A stretch of DNA of 64,000 nucleotides, from contig NZ_CP011339.1 of assembly GCF_001264245.1 (NCBI RefSeq), forward strand, positions 1,798,001 to 1,862,000, given 5' to 3'. This DNA comes from Microcystis panniformis FACHB-1757 (GTDB lineage: Bacteria > Cyanobacteriota > Cyanobacteriia > Cyanobacteriales > Microcystaceae). Under the pieces are notes generated by a model. The model searched no databases and was not told the origin of the DNA. It saw only the letters and a list, made by a program, of their open reading frames with translations. The translations under genes were made by a program, and so were the position numbers. This document shows, one piece after another, positions 34,989 to 43,702 of the stretch. Positions within the stretch are counted from its first letter, which is position 1. Every line of letters begins with the position of its first letter.

Positions 34989-35987
34989 TTAATCGTGTCT
35001 TTTTTGATGCCAATTCCAAGCGTGTTCAACTATTACCTTGAGATCGGCATATTGGGGATGCCAACCGAGAACCTGTTTAGCTTTATCACTACTCCCGATT
35101 AAAATGGGGGCATCACCTGCCCTTCTGGGACTTTCGATGACGGGAATATCTAAACCAGTTACCGCTCGCGCTGTTTCAATCACTTCACGCACGGAAAAAC
35201 CGTTACCATTGCCCAAATTAAACACATTACTTTCGCCCCCATTTAAGAGATATTCTAAGCCTAAAACGTGAGCTTGGGCTAAATCATTGACATGGATATA
35301 ATCCCGAACAGCAGTACCATCGGGAGTATCATAATCCGTGCCGAAAATTGACAGGGAATCCCGTTTTTTCAGGGCAGTTAATAAAGCCAGGGGAATTAAA
35401 TGGGTTTCTGGTTGGTGATCTTCCCCTAATAAACCACTGGGGTCGGCTCCTGAAGCATTAAAATAACGGAAAGCCACCGATTTTAAACCGTAGGCCGCAT
35501 CAAAATCCCTAAGAATTTGTTCCACCATTTCCTTACTGGCAGCGTAGGGACTGAGGGGATGATGGGGGTGATTTTCCGTCATCGGAATTTCCTTGGGCAT
35601 TCCATAAATAGCACAGGTGGAAGAAAAAACAAATTTCTTCACATCGGCGGCGATCATCGCTTGCAAAAGAGTCAGACTACCACTAACATTATTTTGATAG
35701 TAAATAGCCGGTTCTTGTACCGATTCCCCCACGGCAATAAAAGCGGCAAAGTGCATGACGGCGGCAATATCACGACTAGCAAATAAATTATCCAGCAGCG
35801 ATCGATCCCTAGTATCACCGACAATTAACTCAACTTTTAACACATCCTTAATAATTTCGGCGTGACCGTAGGATAAGTTATCGAGTACGATGACGGAATA
35901 ACCGGCATTTTTGAGCGCTAGAACTGCATGGGAACCAATATAACCCGCACCGCCAGTGACGAGAATGGTAGGTTTAACTTGAGACAC
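34989..35987 (-). CDS. galE: UDP-glucose 4-epimerase
   Basis: 332 residues from a GTG at 35987 (SQVKPTILVTGGAGYIGSH); the longer frame to 36164 translates MITE sequence and is rejected. It interconverts UDP-glucose and UDP-galactose in the cytoplasm for polysaccharide synthesis. Rossmann motif TGGAGYIGSHAV at the N terminus, catalytic FSSTCAIYGMP (Ser) and HHPLSPYAASKEM (Tyr-x3-Lys), then FRYFNASGADPSG and RDYIHVNDLAQAH. A MITE (36045-36185) lies in its upstream region. Confidence 0.95.
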   Translation of the reverse strand: MSQVKPTILVTGGAGYIGSHAVLALKNAGYSVIVLDNLSYGHAEIIKDVLKVELIVGDTRDRSLLDNLFASRDIAAVMHFAAFIAVGESVQEPAIYYQNNVSGSLTLLQAMIAADVKKFVFSSTCAIYGMPKEIPMTENHPHHPLSPYAASKEMVEQILRDFDAAYGLKSVAFRYFNASGADPSGLLGEDHQPETHLIPLALLTALKKRDSLSIFGTDYDTPDGTAVRDYIHVNDLAQAHVLGLEYLLNGGESNVFNLGNGNGFSVREVIETARAVTGLDIPVIESPRRAGDAPILIGSSDKAKQVLGWHPQYADLKVIVEHAWNWHQKRHD

Positions 35988-36044
35988 GCGATCATACCTA
36001 TTTGAGATTGACTTGTCTATAACTTTATACCCTAATTTTGCTTT

Positions 36045-36185
36045 TAAGTAAGTCGTTATAATTAAATTGAAGATAGATATTGTCTTGGATACCCCCTTAA
36101 TCCCCCCTTGATAAGGGTAGTGCCGATCCCCCCTGCCCCCCTTGATAAGGGGGGTGTCTGACAATTTTTAACACCTACCTACTTA
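36045..36185. mobile_element. MITE, TAAGTAG family (copy 2)
   Basis: TAAGTAAGTCGTTATAATT... to ...ACACCTACCTACTTA, 141 bp, with CCCCCC/GGGGGG arms. It lies between divergent galE and the PPK2 gene, ending 10 bp before the PPK2 start, so it must affect both promoters. Confidence 0.8.
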
Positions 36186-36195
36186 TTTGACCATC

Positions 36196-37689
36196 ATGTT
36201 AAGTCCCCTCGATCTATCTCTTTCCCTTGACAAAGAAACTTATCAATCACAAATTAAAGATTTAATGCAACAACTGCGATCGCTACAGAAGTCCTGTTGG
36301 GAATGTAAATTACCCGTGGTGGTGGTTTTGGAAGGTTGGGCGGCGGCAGGCAAGGGAACTTTAGTCAAAAAAATGGTTAACTATATGGATCCTCGCGGTT
36401 TTACCGTCCATCCAATTTTAACCCCTTCCCTCCAAGAGGAAAGTTACCCGTTTTTATGGCGATTTTGGCAAAAACTGCCAGCAAAAGGCAGTATCGGCAT
36501 TTTTTATCACAGTTGGTACACCCATCTACTAGAGGATCGACTCTTAAATAAATTGCCCTCCTCCCAGATTCCCCTAGTCATGCGCGATATCAACACCTTT
36601 GAGCGACAATTATCTGATGATCGGGTCGCAATCGCTAAATTCTGGATTCACCTCAGTCAAAAGGAATTAAAGTCACGCATCAGAGAATACGCCGAAAATG
36701 AACTAGAATCTTGGCGCGTGCGTCCGGAAGATTGGCAACAGGCCAAACGTTATGATGAGTATGCCAGTTTAGCCGAGGAAATGATTACCTACACTAGCAC
36801 GGGGGCCGCCCCTTGGACATTGGTGGAGGGCAACTGTCAACGTTGGGCCCGGGTAAAAGTTCTCTCCCAATTAGTCGGTACGATCGCTCAAGCTTTGGAT
36901 CAGCGGCAATTACCGATCGAACCCCCTGTCAATCTACCACCTCAAGCCCAATTACTGCCCACGGAACCCGATTATCTGGGGAGAGTGGACTTAAGTGCCA
37001 AATTGGAAAAAGAAGACTATAAAATCCGTTTGCGTCAGGCACAGGTAGAATTAAGAAAACTGCAATTAGAGATTTTTCAGGCAAATATCCCCGTTTTAGT
37101 CCTCTTTGAAGGGTGGGATGCCGCCGGTAAGGGAGGGGCGATCAAACGCTTAACCGATACCCTCGATCCTCGCAGTTATCAAGTGATTGCCTTTGCTGCC
37201 CCGACGGAGGAAGAACATCGCTATCATTACCTCTGGCGCTTCTGGCGGAAATTGCCCGCAGCCAAAACTATCGGTATATTCGATCGCAGTTGGTATGGAC
37301 GGGTTTTGGTGGAGAGAGTGGAAGGATTCGCTAAAGATATGGATTGGCGACGGGCATATCAAGAAATTAACGAATTTGAGGCCCAATTAACCCATTCAGG
37401 CTGTGTTTTAGTCAAATTCTGGTTACATATTAGCCCCGAAGAACAGTTAAATCGCTTCAACGAGCGCCAAAATAACCCCTATCGTCAACATAAACTCACC
37501 GATGAAGATTGGCGCAATCGGGAAAAACAGCCCCTCTACCATGTGGCAGTTAATCACATGGTAGCCCGCACTAGCACCCCCGTCGCCCCCTGGACGATTG
37601 TAGCGGCAAATGATAAGTATTTCGCCCGCGTTAAAGTCATAGAAACAGTAATTGCCGCTATTGAAACCGGTTTGAAACAACGGGGATAG
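36196..37689 (+). CDS. Two-domain PPK2-type polyphosphate phosphotransferase
   Basis: 497 residues with two tandem PPK2 domains. The ATG at 36196 is chosen over an in-frame TTG. Domain 1 (~10-240) has an altered Walker A (EGWAAAGKGTLV) and lacks the Walker B Asp (FYHSWYTH). Domain 2 (~265-490) is canonical: FEGWDAAGKGGAIKR and IFDRSWYGRVLVERV. In characterised two-domain members the C-terminal domain makes ADP from AMP and polyphosphate. Domain 1 is therefore probably structural or regulatory, which matches its lost residues. Cytoplasmic. Confidence 0.92.
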   Translation: MLSPLDLSLSLDKETYQSQIKDLMQQLRSLQKSCWECKLPVVVVLEGWAAAGKGTLVKKMVNYMDPRGFTVHPILTPSLQEESYPFLWRFWQKLPAKGSIGIFYHSWYTHLLEDRLLNKLPSSQIPLVMRDINTFERQLSDDRVAIAKFWIHLSQKELKSRIREYAENELESWRVRPEDWQQAKRYDEYASLAEEMITYTSTGAAPWTLVEGNCQRWARVKVLSQLVGTIAQALDQRQLPIEPPVNLPPQAQLLPTEPDYLGRVDLSAKLEKEDYKIRLRQAQVELRKLQLEIFQANIPVLVLFEGWDAAGKGGAIKRLTDTLDPRSYQVIAFAAPTEEEHRYHYLWRFWRKLPAAKTIGIFDRSWYGRVLVERVEGFAKDMDWRRAYQEINEFEAQLTHSGCVLVKFWLHISPEEQLNRFNERQNNPYRQHKLTDEDWRNREKQPLYHVAVNHMVARTSTPVAPWTIVAANDKYFARVKVIETVIAAIETGLKQRG

Positions 37690-37793
37690 GGGAGATAGGG
37701 GTATGGGGATTTTTTCGATTCAGTTGTACAATTTACCTTTGAGTAGGCACTAAACTAAACTGGTAACTTGAGGCAGATAATCACGGCCAAAAA

Positions 37794-38345
37794 ATGCGTG
37801 CAAACGTTGACGCTCAGAAGTTAGAACGCCTAATGCAAATCTTAGGTAAAGAAGCTCAGGGTTCAGGCACTATCTACTTTACAGGTGGAGCGAGTGCCTT
37901 ACTGGTGGGATGGCGGAATTCCACAGTCGATGTGGATATCCGTCTAGATCCAGAACCGCCGGGCATTTTTCAAGCGATCGCCAAGCTAAAAAAAGAATTG
38001 AACATCAACATTGAACTGGCATCTCCGCAGGATTTTCTGCCCCCTATTCCGGGATGGCGCGATCGAAGCGTATTCATTGGCAAACGAGGTCAAATCTCTT
38101 TCTATCACTATGATTTTACAGCCCAAGCTCTTTCTAAACTATCGAGAGGGTTTGACCGTGACTTGAAAGATATTGAAGCTATGTACGAACACAAATTATT
38201 CTCTTTGAATGAGCTAGGGGAATGCTTTGAAGCGATTGCACCGGAACTAATCCGATTCCCCTCCCTTAACCCTGATGTGCTGAGAAGCAGAGTCGAGAAC
38301 TTTATTGAACGTTTTCAATGTCCACCAGAGGAGAAACAATCATGA
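37794..38345 (+). CDS. Nucleotidyltransferase-like protein (DUF6036 type)
   Basis: 183 residues. The N-terminal third has the nucleotidyltransferase fold seen in toxin-antitoxin NTases: TIYFTGGASALLVGW, then STVDVDIRLDPEP with paired acids, then KLKKELNINIEL. Later ALSKLSRGFDRDLKDIEAM. The catalytic GS is replaced by GGAS, as in DUF6036/AbiEii-like proteins. Its stop overlaps the next ATG (ATGA), so the two form a pair. Function in this locus is unknown; a toxin-antitoxin or stress role is inference. Confidence 0.7.
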   Translation: MRANVDAQKLERLMQILGKEAQGSGTIYFTGGASALLVGWRNSTVDVDIRLDPEPPGIFQAIAKLKKELNINIELASPQDFLPPIPGWRDRSVFIGKRGQISFYHYDFTAQALSKLSRGFDRDLKDIEAMYEHKLFSLNELGECFEAIAPELIRFPSLNPDVLRSRVENFIERFQCPPEEKQS

Positions 38346-38626
38346 ATCTCAATGAGTTGCCAGGGGCCGAGATCATCTTACCCGGACTGAGGGATCTTCA
38401 CAATGGTGAGTCCAATACCATTGGGGCGTTGCTAGTTGCGATCGCATCGACGCGCCTAACGGAAGTCGGTTTCGATATCCCCAAAAATCACCTAGCTGCA
38501 GAGCCAGAGCTAACCTTGTATGCCTATCTCCAAGAGGAACGGGATGATGCTTATTCTTACTATAATGCTTTGCTGAATCGCCTCAACAGCTTTTGCAATG
38601 CACTCGAACTCGGTTATAAAATATGA
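38342..38626 (+). CDS. Small partner of the nucleotidyltransferase-like protein
   Basis: 94 residues from the ATG at 38342 (MNLNELPGAEIILPGLRDL). Helical, with GESNTIGALLVAIASTRL and AYLQEERDDAYSYYNALLN. I do not recognise it. The four-base overlap with the NTase-like gene upstream and the four-base overlap with purN downstream put all three in one translational unit. Confidence 0.65.
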   Translation: MNLNELPGAEIILPGLRDLHNGESNTIGALLVAIASTRLTEVGFDIPKNHLAAEPELTLYAYLQEERDDAYSYYNALLNRLNSFCNALELGYKI

Positions 38627-39261
38627 TGACAATTTCCCCCAGTTTAATTTCTCCCGATCTCAGTTTGGCCGATATTCCCCTAGAGGAAACCCTCTCTTTA
38701 GGAGTGATGGCTTCTGGTAGTGGTTCCAATTTTGCTGTTTTAGCAGCAGCGATCGCCAAAAAACAGCTAAATGCCCGGATTTCTGTCCTCATCTACAATA
38801 ATCCCGATGCCAAGGTAAAAGAAAAAGCCGCTCACTACAATATCCCCGCGGTTTTCCTCGATCATCGTCAATTTAAACCCAGAGAAGAACTCGATCGGGC
38901 AATAGTCGAAACTTTCCAAGAATACGGCGTAAAATGGGTAATTATGGCGGGCTGGATGCGAATTGTCACCCCGGTTTTACTAGATGCTTTTCCCGATCGC
39001 GTGATCAATATCCATCCTAGTTTACTACCCAGTTTTAAAGGTGTGCGTGCCGTGGAACAAGCTTTAGCCGCAGGGGTAAAAGTGACCGGATGTACTGTGC
39101 ATATCGCTCGCGCGGAGGTAGATAGTGGACCAATTTTAATGCAAGCAGTGGTTCCCATTCTCCCCGATGATACCGCGGCCAGTCTCCACGAACGCATTCA
39201 AGTGCAAGAACATCGCATTTTCCCAGTAGCGATCGCTTTAGCGGCGAAATTGAGCCTATAG
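38623..39261 (+). CDS. purN: Phosphoribosylglycinamide formyltransferase
   Basis: 212 residues, close to the family norm. It transfers a formyl group from 10-formyl-tetrahydrofolate to GAR, the third step of purine synthesis, in the cytoplasm. Visible motifs: LGVMASGSGSNFAVL (phosphate loop), GWMRIVTPVLLDAFP, and the folate/catalytic region NIHPSLLPSFKGVRA with HIARAEVDSGPILMQ (Asn-His...Asp). The start overlaps the upstream small gene by four bases. Confidence 0.95.
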   Translation: MMTISPSLISPDLSLADIPLEETLSLGVMASGSGSNFAVLAAAIAKKQLNARISVLIYNNPDAKVKEKAAHYNIPAVFLDHRQFKPREELDRAIVETFQEYGVKWVIMAGWMRIVTPVLLDAFPDRVINIHPSLLPSFKGVRAVEQALAAGVKVTGCTVHIARAEVDSGPILMQAVVPILPDDTAASLHERIQVQEHRIFPVAIALAAKLSL

Positions 39262-39312
39262 AGACAGATTTCTGGACTTCCTTGGCGAGAATACCGGCAA
39301 AAAAACGAAAAT

Positions 39313-39897
39313 TCAAAGCAAATCGTTAAATATCACTCCTTCGTAAATTTCCTGAAAACTGAGATCGAAATTGACAGAAGTTAAAGATAAACTGGCATTT
39401 TCGCCCTCGTATTCCGTTAATAACCATTTATTTTCTTCAGTTTTGTTATACTGCATGATATAGGGACGACTTTGACTAATGAGAATATATTCTTGCAATT
39501 CCGGCAGCGAACGATAATAAAGAAATTTATCACCCTGGTCATAATTTTGAGTCGATTTTGAGAGGACTTCTACTATTAATCTGGGATTGGTAACAGTTGT
39601 CCTACCAGTTTCATAATAAATCGGTTCACCCTCAATTAACATCACATCGGGATAGGTTGCTTGACGATATTGCGCTATCCATACTTTAACGTCACCGATA
39701 AATATTTTATAGTGAGACTGGGGTAACTTTAGGCGTAAATAAAAGTAAAAATTACCTGCAATTTTATTATGATCGGTAGTGCCTCCTGTCATCGGTACGA
39801 TTTCCCCGTCTTGATACTCATTTTTATAGGCTGCCGTTTCCTCTAGTTCTAAATATTCGGCAAAGCTATAGGTACTTTTATCTGTGGCTATGGTCAT
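39313..39897 (-). CDS. Uma2 family (DUF820) endonuclease-like protein
   Basis: 194 residues with the PD-(D/E)XK fold common in cyanobacteria: TYSFAEYLELEETAAYK, then YQDGEIVPMTGGTTDHNKI, ATYPDVMLIEGEPIYYE and RLIVEVLSKSTQNYDQGDK, with the acid and Lys of the nuclease core, ending LQEYILISQSRPYI. The biological role is unknown. It is a tandem paralogue of 39944-40531, about 85-90% identical by eye, which points to recent duplication. Confidence 0.9.
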   Translation of the reverse strand: MTIATDKSTYSFAEYLELEETAAYKNEYQDGEIVPMTGGTTDHNKIAGNFYFYLRLKLPQSHYKIFIGDVKVWIAQYRQATYPDVMLIEGEPIYYETGRTTVTNPRLIVEVLSKSTQNYDQGDKFLYYRSLPELQEYILISQSRPYIMQYNKTEENKWLLTEYEGENASLSLTSVNFDLSFQEIYEGVIFNDLL

Positions 39898-39943
39898 AAT
39901 TGATTGATTCTTTGGTTAACTTAAGCTGATTAAAACAACTGGT

Positions 39944-40531
39944 TTAATCATTGATTATATTAAAAGTAACTCCTTCGTAAATTTCCTGAAAACTGAGATC
40001 GAAATTGACAGAAGTTAAAGATAAACTGGTATTTTCGCCCTCGTATTCCGTTAATAACCATTTATTTTCCTCAGTTTTGTTATACTGCATGACATAGGGA
40101 CGACTTTGACTGATCAGAATATATTCTTGAAATTCCGGCAGCGAACGATAATAGAGAAATTTGTCGCCCTGGTCATAATTTTGAGTTGATTTTGAGAGGA
40201 CTTCTACTATTAATCTGGGATTGGTAACAGTTGTCTTGCCAGTTTCATAATAAATCGGTTCACCCTCAATTAGCATCACATCGGGATAGGTTGCTTGACG
40301 ATATTGCGCTATCCATAATTTCACATCACCGATAAAAATATTATATTTCTGTCCTTTGAGGGCAAATTTTAAATAAGCGGCAAAATTGAGAGCAATTTTA
40401 TTATGATCGGTAGTGCCTCCTGTCATCGGTACGATTTCCCCGTCTTGATACTCATGTTTATAGGCTGCCGTTTCCTCTAGTTGTAAATATTCGGCAAAGC
40501 TATAGGTACTTTTATCTGTGGCTATGGTCAT
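39944..40531 (-). CDS. Uma2 family (DUF820) endonuclease-like protein (paralogue)
   Basis: 195 residues, same motifs as its neighbour (AYKHEYQDGEIVPMTGG, PDVMLIEGEPIYYETGK, RLIVEVLSKSTQNYD). The divergence is concentrated in one internal block (AAYLKFALKGQKYNIF against FYFYLRLKLPQSHYKIF). A MITE begins only five bases upstream of its start, so expression may depend on it. Confidence 0.9.
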   Translation of the reverse strand: MTIATDKSTYSFAEYLQLEETAAYKHEYQDGEIVPMTGGTTDHNKIALNFAAYLKFALKGQKYNIFIGDVKLWIAQYRQATYPDVMLIEGEPIYYETGKTTVTNPRLIVEVLSKSTQNYDQGDKFLYYRSLPEFQEYILISQSRPYVMQYNKTEENKWLLTEYEGENTSLSLTSVNFDLSFQEIYEGVTFNIIND

Positions 40532-40535
40532 AATT

Positions 40536-40702
40536 TAAGTAGCTGGTTATAATTAAATTAAAAATGGATTTTAGGTTCGCTCCCCTCTGTCCCCCTTAAT
40601 AAGGGGGGTGCCGATCTCCCCCTTATTAAGTAGGGTTGATTCATGAATCAACCCTACCCTTAATAGGGGGGCATCTGAAAGTTTTTAATACCTACCCACT
40701 TA
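40536..40702. mobile_element. MITE, TAAGTAG family (copy 3) with nested palindrome
   Basis: 167 bp, same ends as copy 1. Inside it a 28-bp perfect palindrome (GTAGGGTTGATTCA and its complement, 40630-40657) is inserted between the C-rich arms. It is absent from copies 1 and 2. Confidence 0.8.
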
Positions 40703-40912
40703 TTGATTAGCTCTCTCAATTGATTATAGCAATTATTATACTGGTGAGATACAAAAAAGTTACCAGAAATTAGCTATATTTACCCCAGCAAAAGATAACA
40801 GCTATCTTAATAAGACTCTTGAAAATTTTTAGCCAGCAACTAAACCAGAATTTGATCTCTCCCAAATGTGGGACAATTGACAAAGAACTAAGAATTGTAG
40901 AATCTCCCCATC

Positions 40913-43633
40913 ATGACCTCGGAACTATCGAAGCAATACGATCCCAAGATCACAGAAACCAAATGGCAGCAATATTGGGAAAATCAAGAAATATTTACAG
41001 CAAACCCCGAAAAAGGCGGCGAAACCTACTGTATAGTCATCCCCCCTCCCAATGTTACCGGTAGTCTCCACATGGGTCACGCTTTCGAGAGTTCCTTAAT
41101 TGATACACTTGTTCGCTACAAGCGCATGACCGGCAAAAATACCCTCTGGCTGCCCGGGACAGATCACGCTAGTATTGCAGTACAAGCTATACTCGATCGC
41201 CAATTAAAAGCCGAAAAAACCGACCGTTATCAACTAGGAAGGGAAAAATTCCTCGAACGCGCTTGGCAATGGAAAGAAGAGTCCGGTAGTACCATTGTTA
41301 ATCAACTGCGACGCTTGGGGGTATCCGTGGATTGGACGCGGGAACGTTTCACCATGGACGAGGGACTTTCCCATGCTGTCCGTACTGCTTTTATCAAACT
41401 CTATGAGGACGGATTAATCTATCGCGGTCAATACTTAGTTAACTGGTGTCCCGAATCCCGGTCGGCCGTTTCCGATTTAGAGGTGGAAAACAAGGATATT
41501 GAGGGAAATCTCTGGTATTTTCGCTATCCTCTTAGCGATGGTAGCGGTTATCTTCAAGTAGCCACCACAAGGCCCGAAACCATGCTCGGTGATACTGGTG
41601 TAGCTGTCAACCCGCAAGACCCCCGTTATCGCCATTTAATCGGCAAAACCGTCACTTTACCGATAATGGGGCGAGAAATCCCCATTATTGCCGATGAATT
41701 AGTGGATCCCGAATTTGGAACCGGTTGCGTCAAAGTTACGCCGGCCCACGATCCTAAGGATTTTGAGATGGGTAAACGCCATAATTTAGCCTTTATTAAT
41801 ATCATGAATTTAGACGGCAGTTTAAACGAAAATGCCGGAATATTCGCAGGTCAAGATCGTTTTGTTGCCCGCAAAAATGTCGTTAAAAAACTCGATGAAG
41901 ACGGTTTTTTAGTTAAGATTGAAGCCTATCGCCATAGCGTCCCCTATAGTGATCGAGGTAAAGTTCCCGTGGAACCCCTTTTATCTACCCAATGGTTCGT
42001 TAAAATTGAACCTTTAGCCACAAAAGCTTTAGCCTGTTTAGATCAGGAAAACTCGCCCCGTTTTGTGCCAGAAAGATGGACAAAAGTTTATCGCGATTGG
42101 TTAGTTAAACTAAAAGATTGGTGTATTTCTCGACAACTGTGGTGGGGTCATCAAATTCCCGCTTGGTATGTTATCAGTGAAACTAATAACGAAATTACTA
42201 ACCATACTCCCTTCGTTGTTGCCTGGGATGAAACCTCCGCTTTAGCCAAGGCCAAACAGGAGTATGGAGAGGATATAATTATTCAACAAGACCCCGATGT
42301 TTTAGATACTTGGTTTTCCTCGGGATTGTGGCCATTTTCGACTATGGGATGGCCAGAAAAAACCCTTGATCTAGACACCTATTATCCCACCACAACCCTC
42401 GTCACCGGTTTTGATATTATCTTTTTCTGGGTGGCCAGAATGACGATGATGGCGGGCTATTTTACGGGACAAATGCCCTTTAAAGATGTCTATATTCACG
42501 GTTTAGTTAGGGATGAAAACGGCAAAAAGATGTCTAAATCTGCCAATAACGGCATCGATCCCCTAATTTTAATTGATAAATATGGAACCGATGCTTTACG
42601 ATATACCTTAATTCGAGAAGTGGCAGGAGCAGGACAGGATATCAGTCTGCAATATAACCGTAAAACCGATGAATCGGAATCCGTAGAAGCGGCCCGAAAT
42701 TTTGCCAATAAAATTTGGAATGCTTCCCGTTTTGTGATGATGAATCTGGAGGGAAAAACCCCAGAAGAATTGGGAGAACCAGTTTTAGAAAATTTAGAAT
42801 TAGCCGATTGCTGGATTTTATCTCGTTATCATCAAACAGTGCAAAAAACTAGAGATTATCTAGAAAATTATGGCATGGGGGAAGCGGCAAAAGGTCTATA
42901 CGAATTTATCTGGCGCGATTTCTGTGATTGGTATATCGAGTTAGTGAAAACTCGTTTATGGAAGGATAAAGAATCGGTTTCCTGTGCCACGGCCCGGCAA
43001 ACTTTGGCTTTTATCTTGGCAGGAACATTAAAACTATTACATCCCTTTATGCCCCATATTACCGAAGAAATTTGGCATCATTTAACCCAAGAAAATCAGC
43101 AGGTTTTGGCTTTAGAAACCTATCCAATAGCTGATAGTTCTCTGATCGATCTAGACTTAGAAAATACTTTTGAGTTATTAATTGAAAGTATTCGGGTGTT
43201 GCGTAATTTGCGGGCCGAAGCGGGGATTAAACCGGGGGCAACGATCACGGCAATTTTACAGACAGAAAACAGTCAAGAATTAGCTATTCTGCAACGCGGA
43301 CAAGTGTACTTAAAAGACTTGGCCAAGATCGAAAACTTAATTTTGACGGCAAAATTAACCGAGGAAGTTAATCAAGCGATTGCCGATGTTGTCGCTACGG
43401 TAGAAATCCTCATCCCCCTGTCTGGATTGGTTGATATATCGATATTGGCTGGGAAATTAGAGAAGAATTTAGGTAAAGTAGAAGGAGAAATCAAGAGTTT
43501 GAGCGATCGCTTGAATAAACCTAGCTTTGTCGAAAAAGCTCCAGAAGCTTTAATCCAAAAAACGAAGCAAGCTTTAGCAGAGTCCGAAAAACAAGCCCAA
43601 ATTCTCCAAGAACGATTAAAACGCCTGCATTAA
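40913..43633 (+). CDS. valS: Valyl-tRNA synthetase
   Basis: 906 residues, class I synthetase charging tRNA-Val in the cytoplasm. HIGH motif in PPPNVTGSLHMGHAF, editing domain with VATTRPETMLGDTGVAV and TPAHDPKDFEMG, KMSKS loop DENGKKMSKSANNG, anticodon-binding helices, and a C-terminal coiled coil (LEKNLGKVEGEIKSLSDRL) typical of ValS. Start ATG at 40913. It stands alone. Confidence 0.97.
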   Translation: MTSELSKQYDPKITETKWQQYWENQEIFTANPEKGGETYCIVIPPPNVTGSLHMGHAFESSLIDTLVRYKRMTGKNTLWLPGTDHASIAVQAILDRQLKAEKTDRYQLGREKFLERAWQWKEESGSTIVNQLRRLGVSVDWTRERFTMDEGLSHAVRTAFIKLYEDGLIYRGQYLVNWCPESRSAVSDLEVENKDIEGNLWYFRYPLSDGSGYLQVATTRPETMLGDTGVAVNPQDPRYRHLIGKTVTLPIMGREIPIIADELVDPEFGTGCVKVTPAHDPKDFEMGKRHNLAFINIMNLDGSLNENAGIFAGQDRFVARKNVVKKLDEDGFLVKIEAYRHSVPYSDRGKVPVEPLLSTQWFVKIEPLATKALACLDQENSPRFVPERWTKVYRDWLVKLKDWCISRQLWWGHQIPAWYVISETNNEITNHTPFVVAWDETSALAKAKQEYGEDIIIQQDPDVLDTWFSSGLWPFSTMGWPEKTLDLDTYYPTTTLVTGFDIIFFWVARMTMMAGYFTGQMPFKDVYIHGLVRDENGKKMSKSANNGIDPLILIDKYGTDALRYTLIREVAGAGQDISLQYNRKTDESESVEAARNFANKIWNASRFVMMNLEGKTPEELGEPVLENLELADCWILSRYHQTVQKTRDYLENYGMGEAAKGLYEFIWRDFCDWYIELVKTRLWKDKESVSCATARQTLAFILAGTLKLLHPFMPHITEEIWHHLTQENQQVLALETYPIADSSLIDLDLENTFELLIESIRVLRNLRAEAGIKPGATITAILQTENSQELAILQRGQVYLKDLAKIENLILTAKLTEEVNQAIADVVATVEILIPLSGLVDISILAGKLEKNLGKVEGEIKSLSDRLNKPSFVEKAPEALIQKTKQALAESEKQAQILQERLKRLH

Positions 43634-43702
43634 CGGAGGCAGTGGTTATTTTGGGGATTTTCCGAAAAATAGGGCAGTTTTCAGGCTACCCTAACCGGAA
43701 AA

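Noticed and set aside
35988..36164. N-terminal extension of galE
   Set aside because: The extra ~58 residues are a translation of MITE sequence (PLIKGGRGDRH); GalE homology starts at the GTG at 35987.
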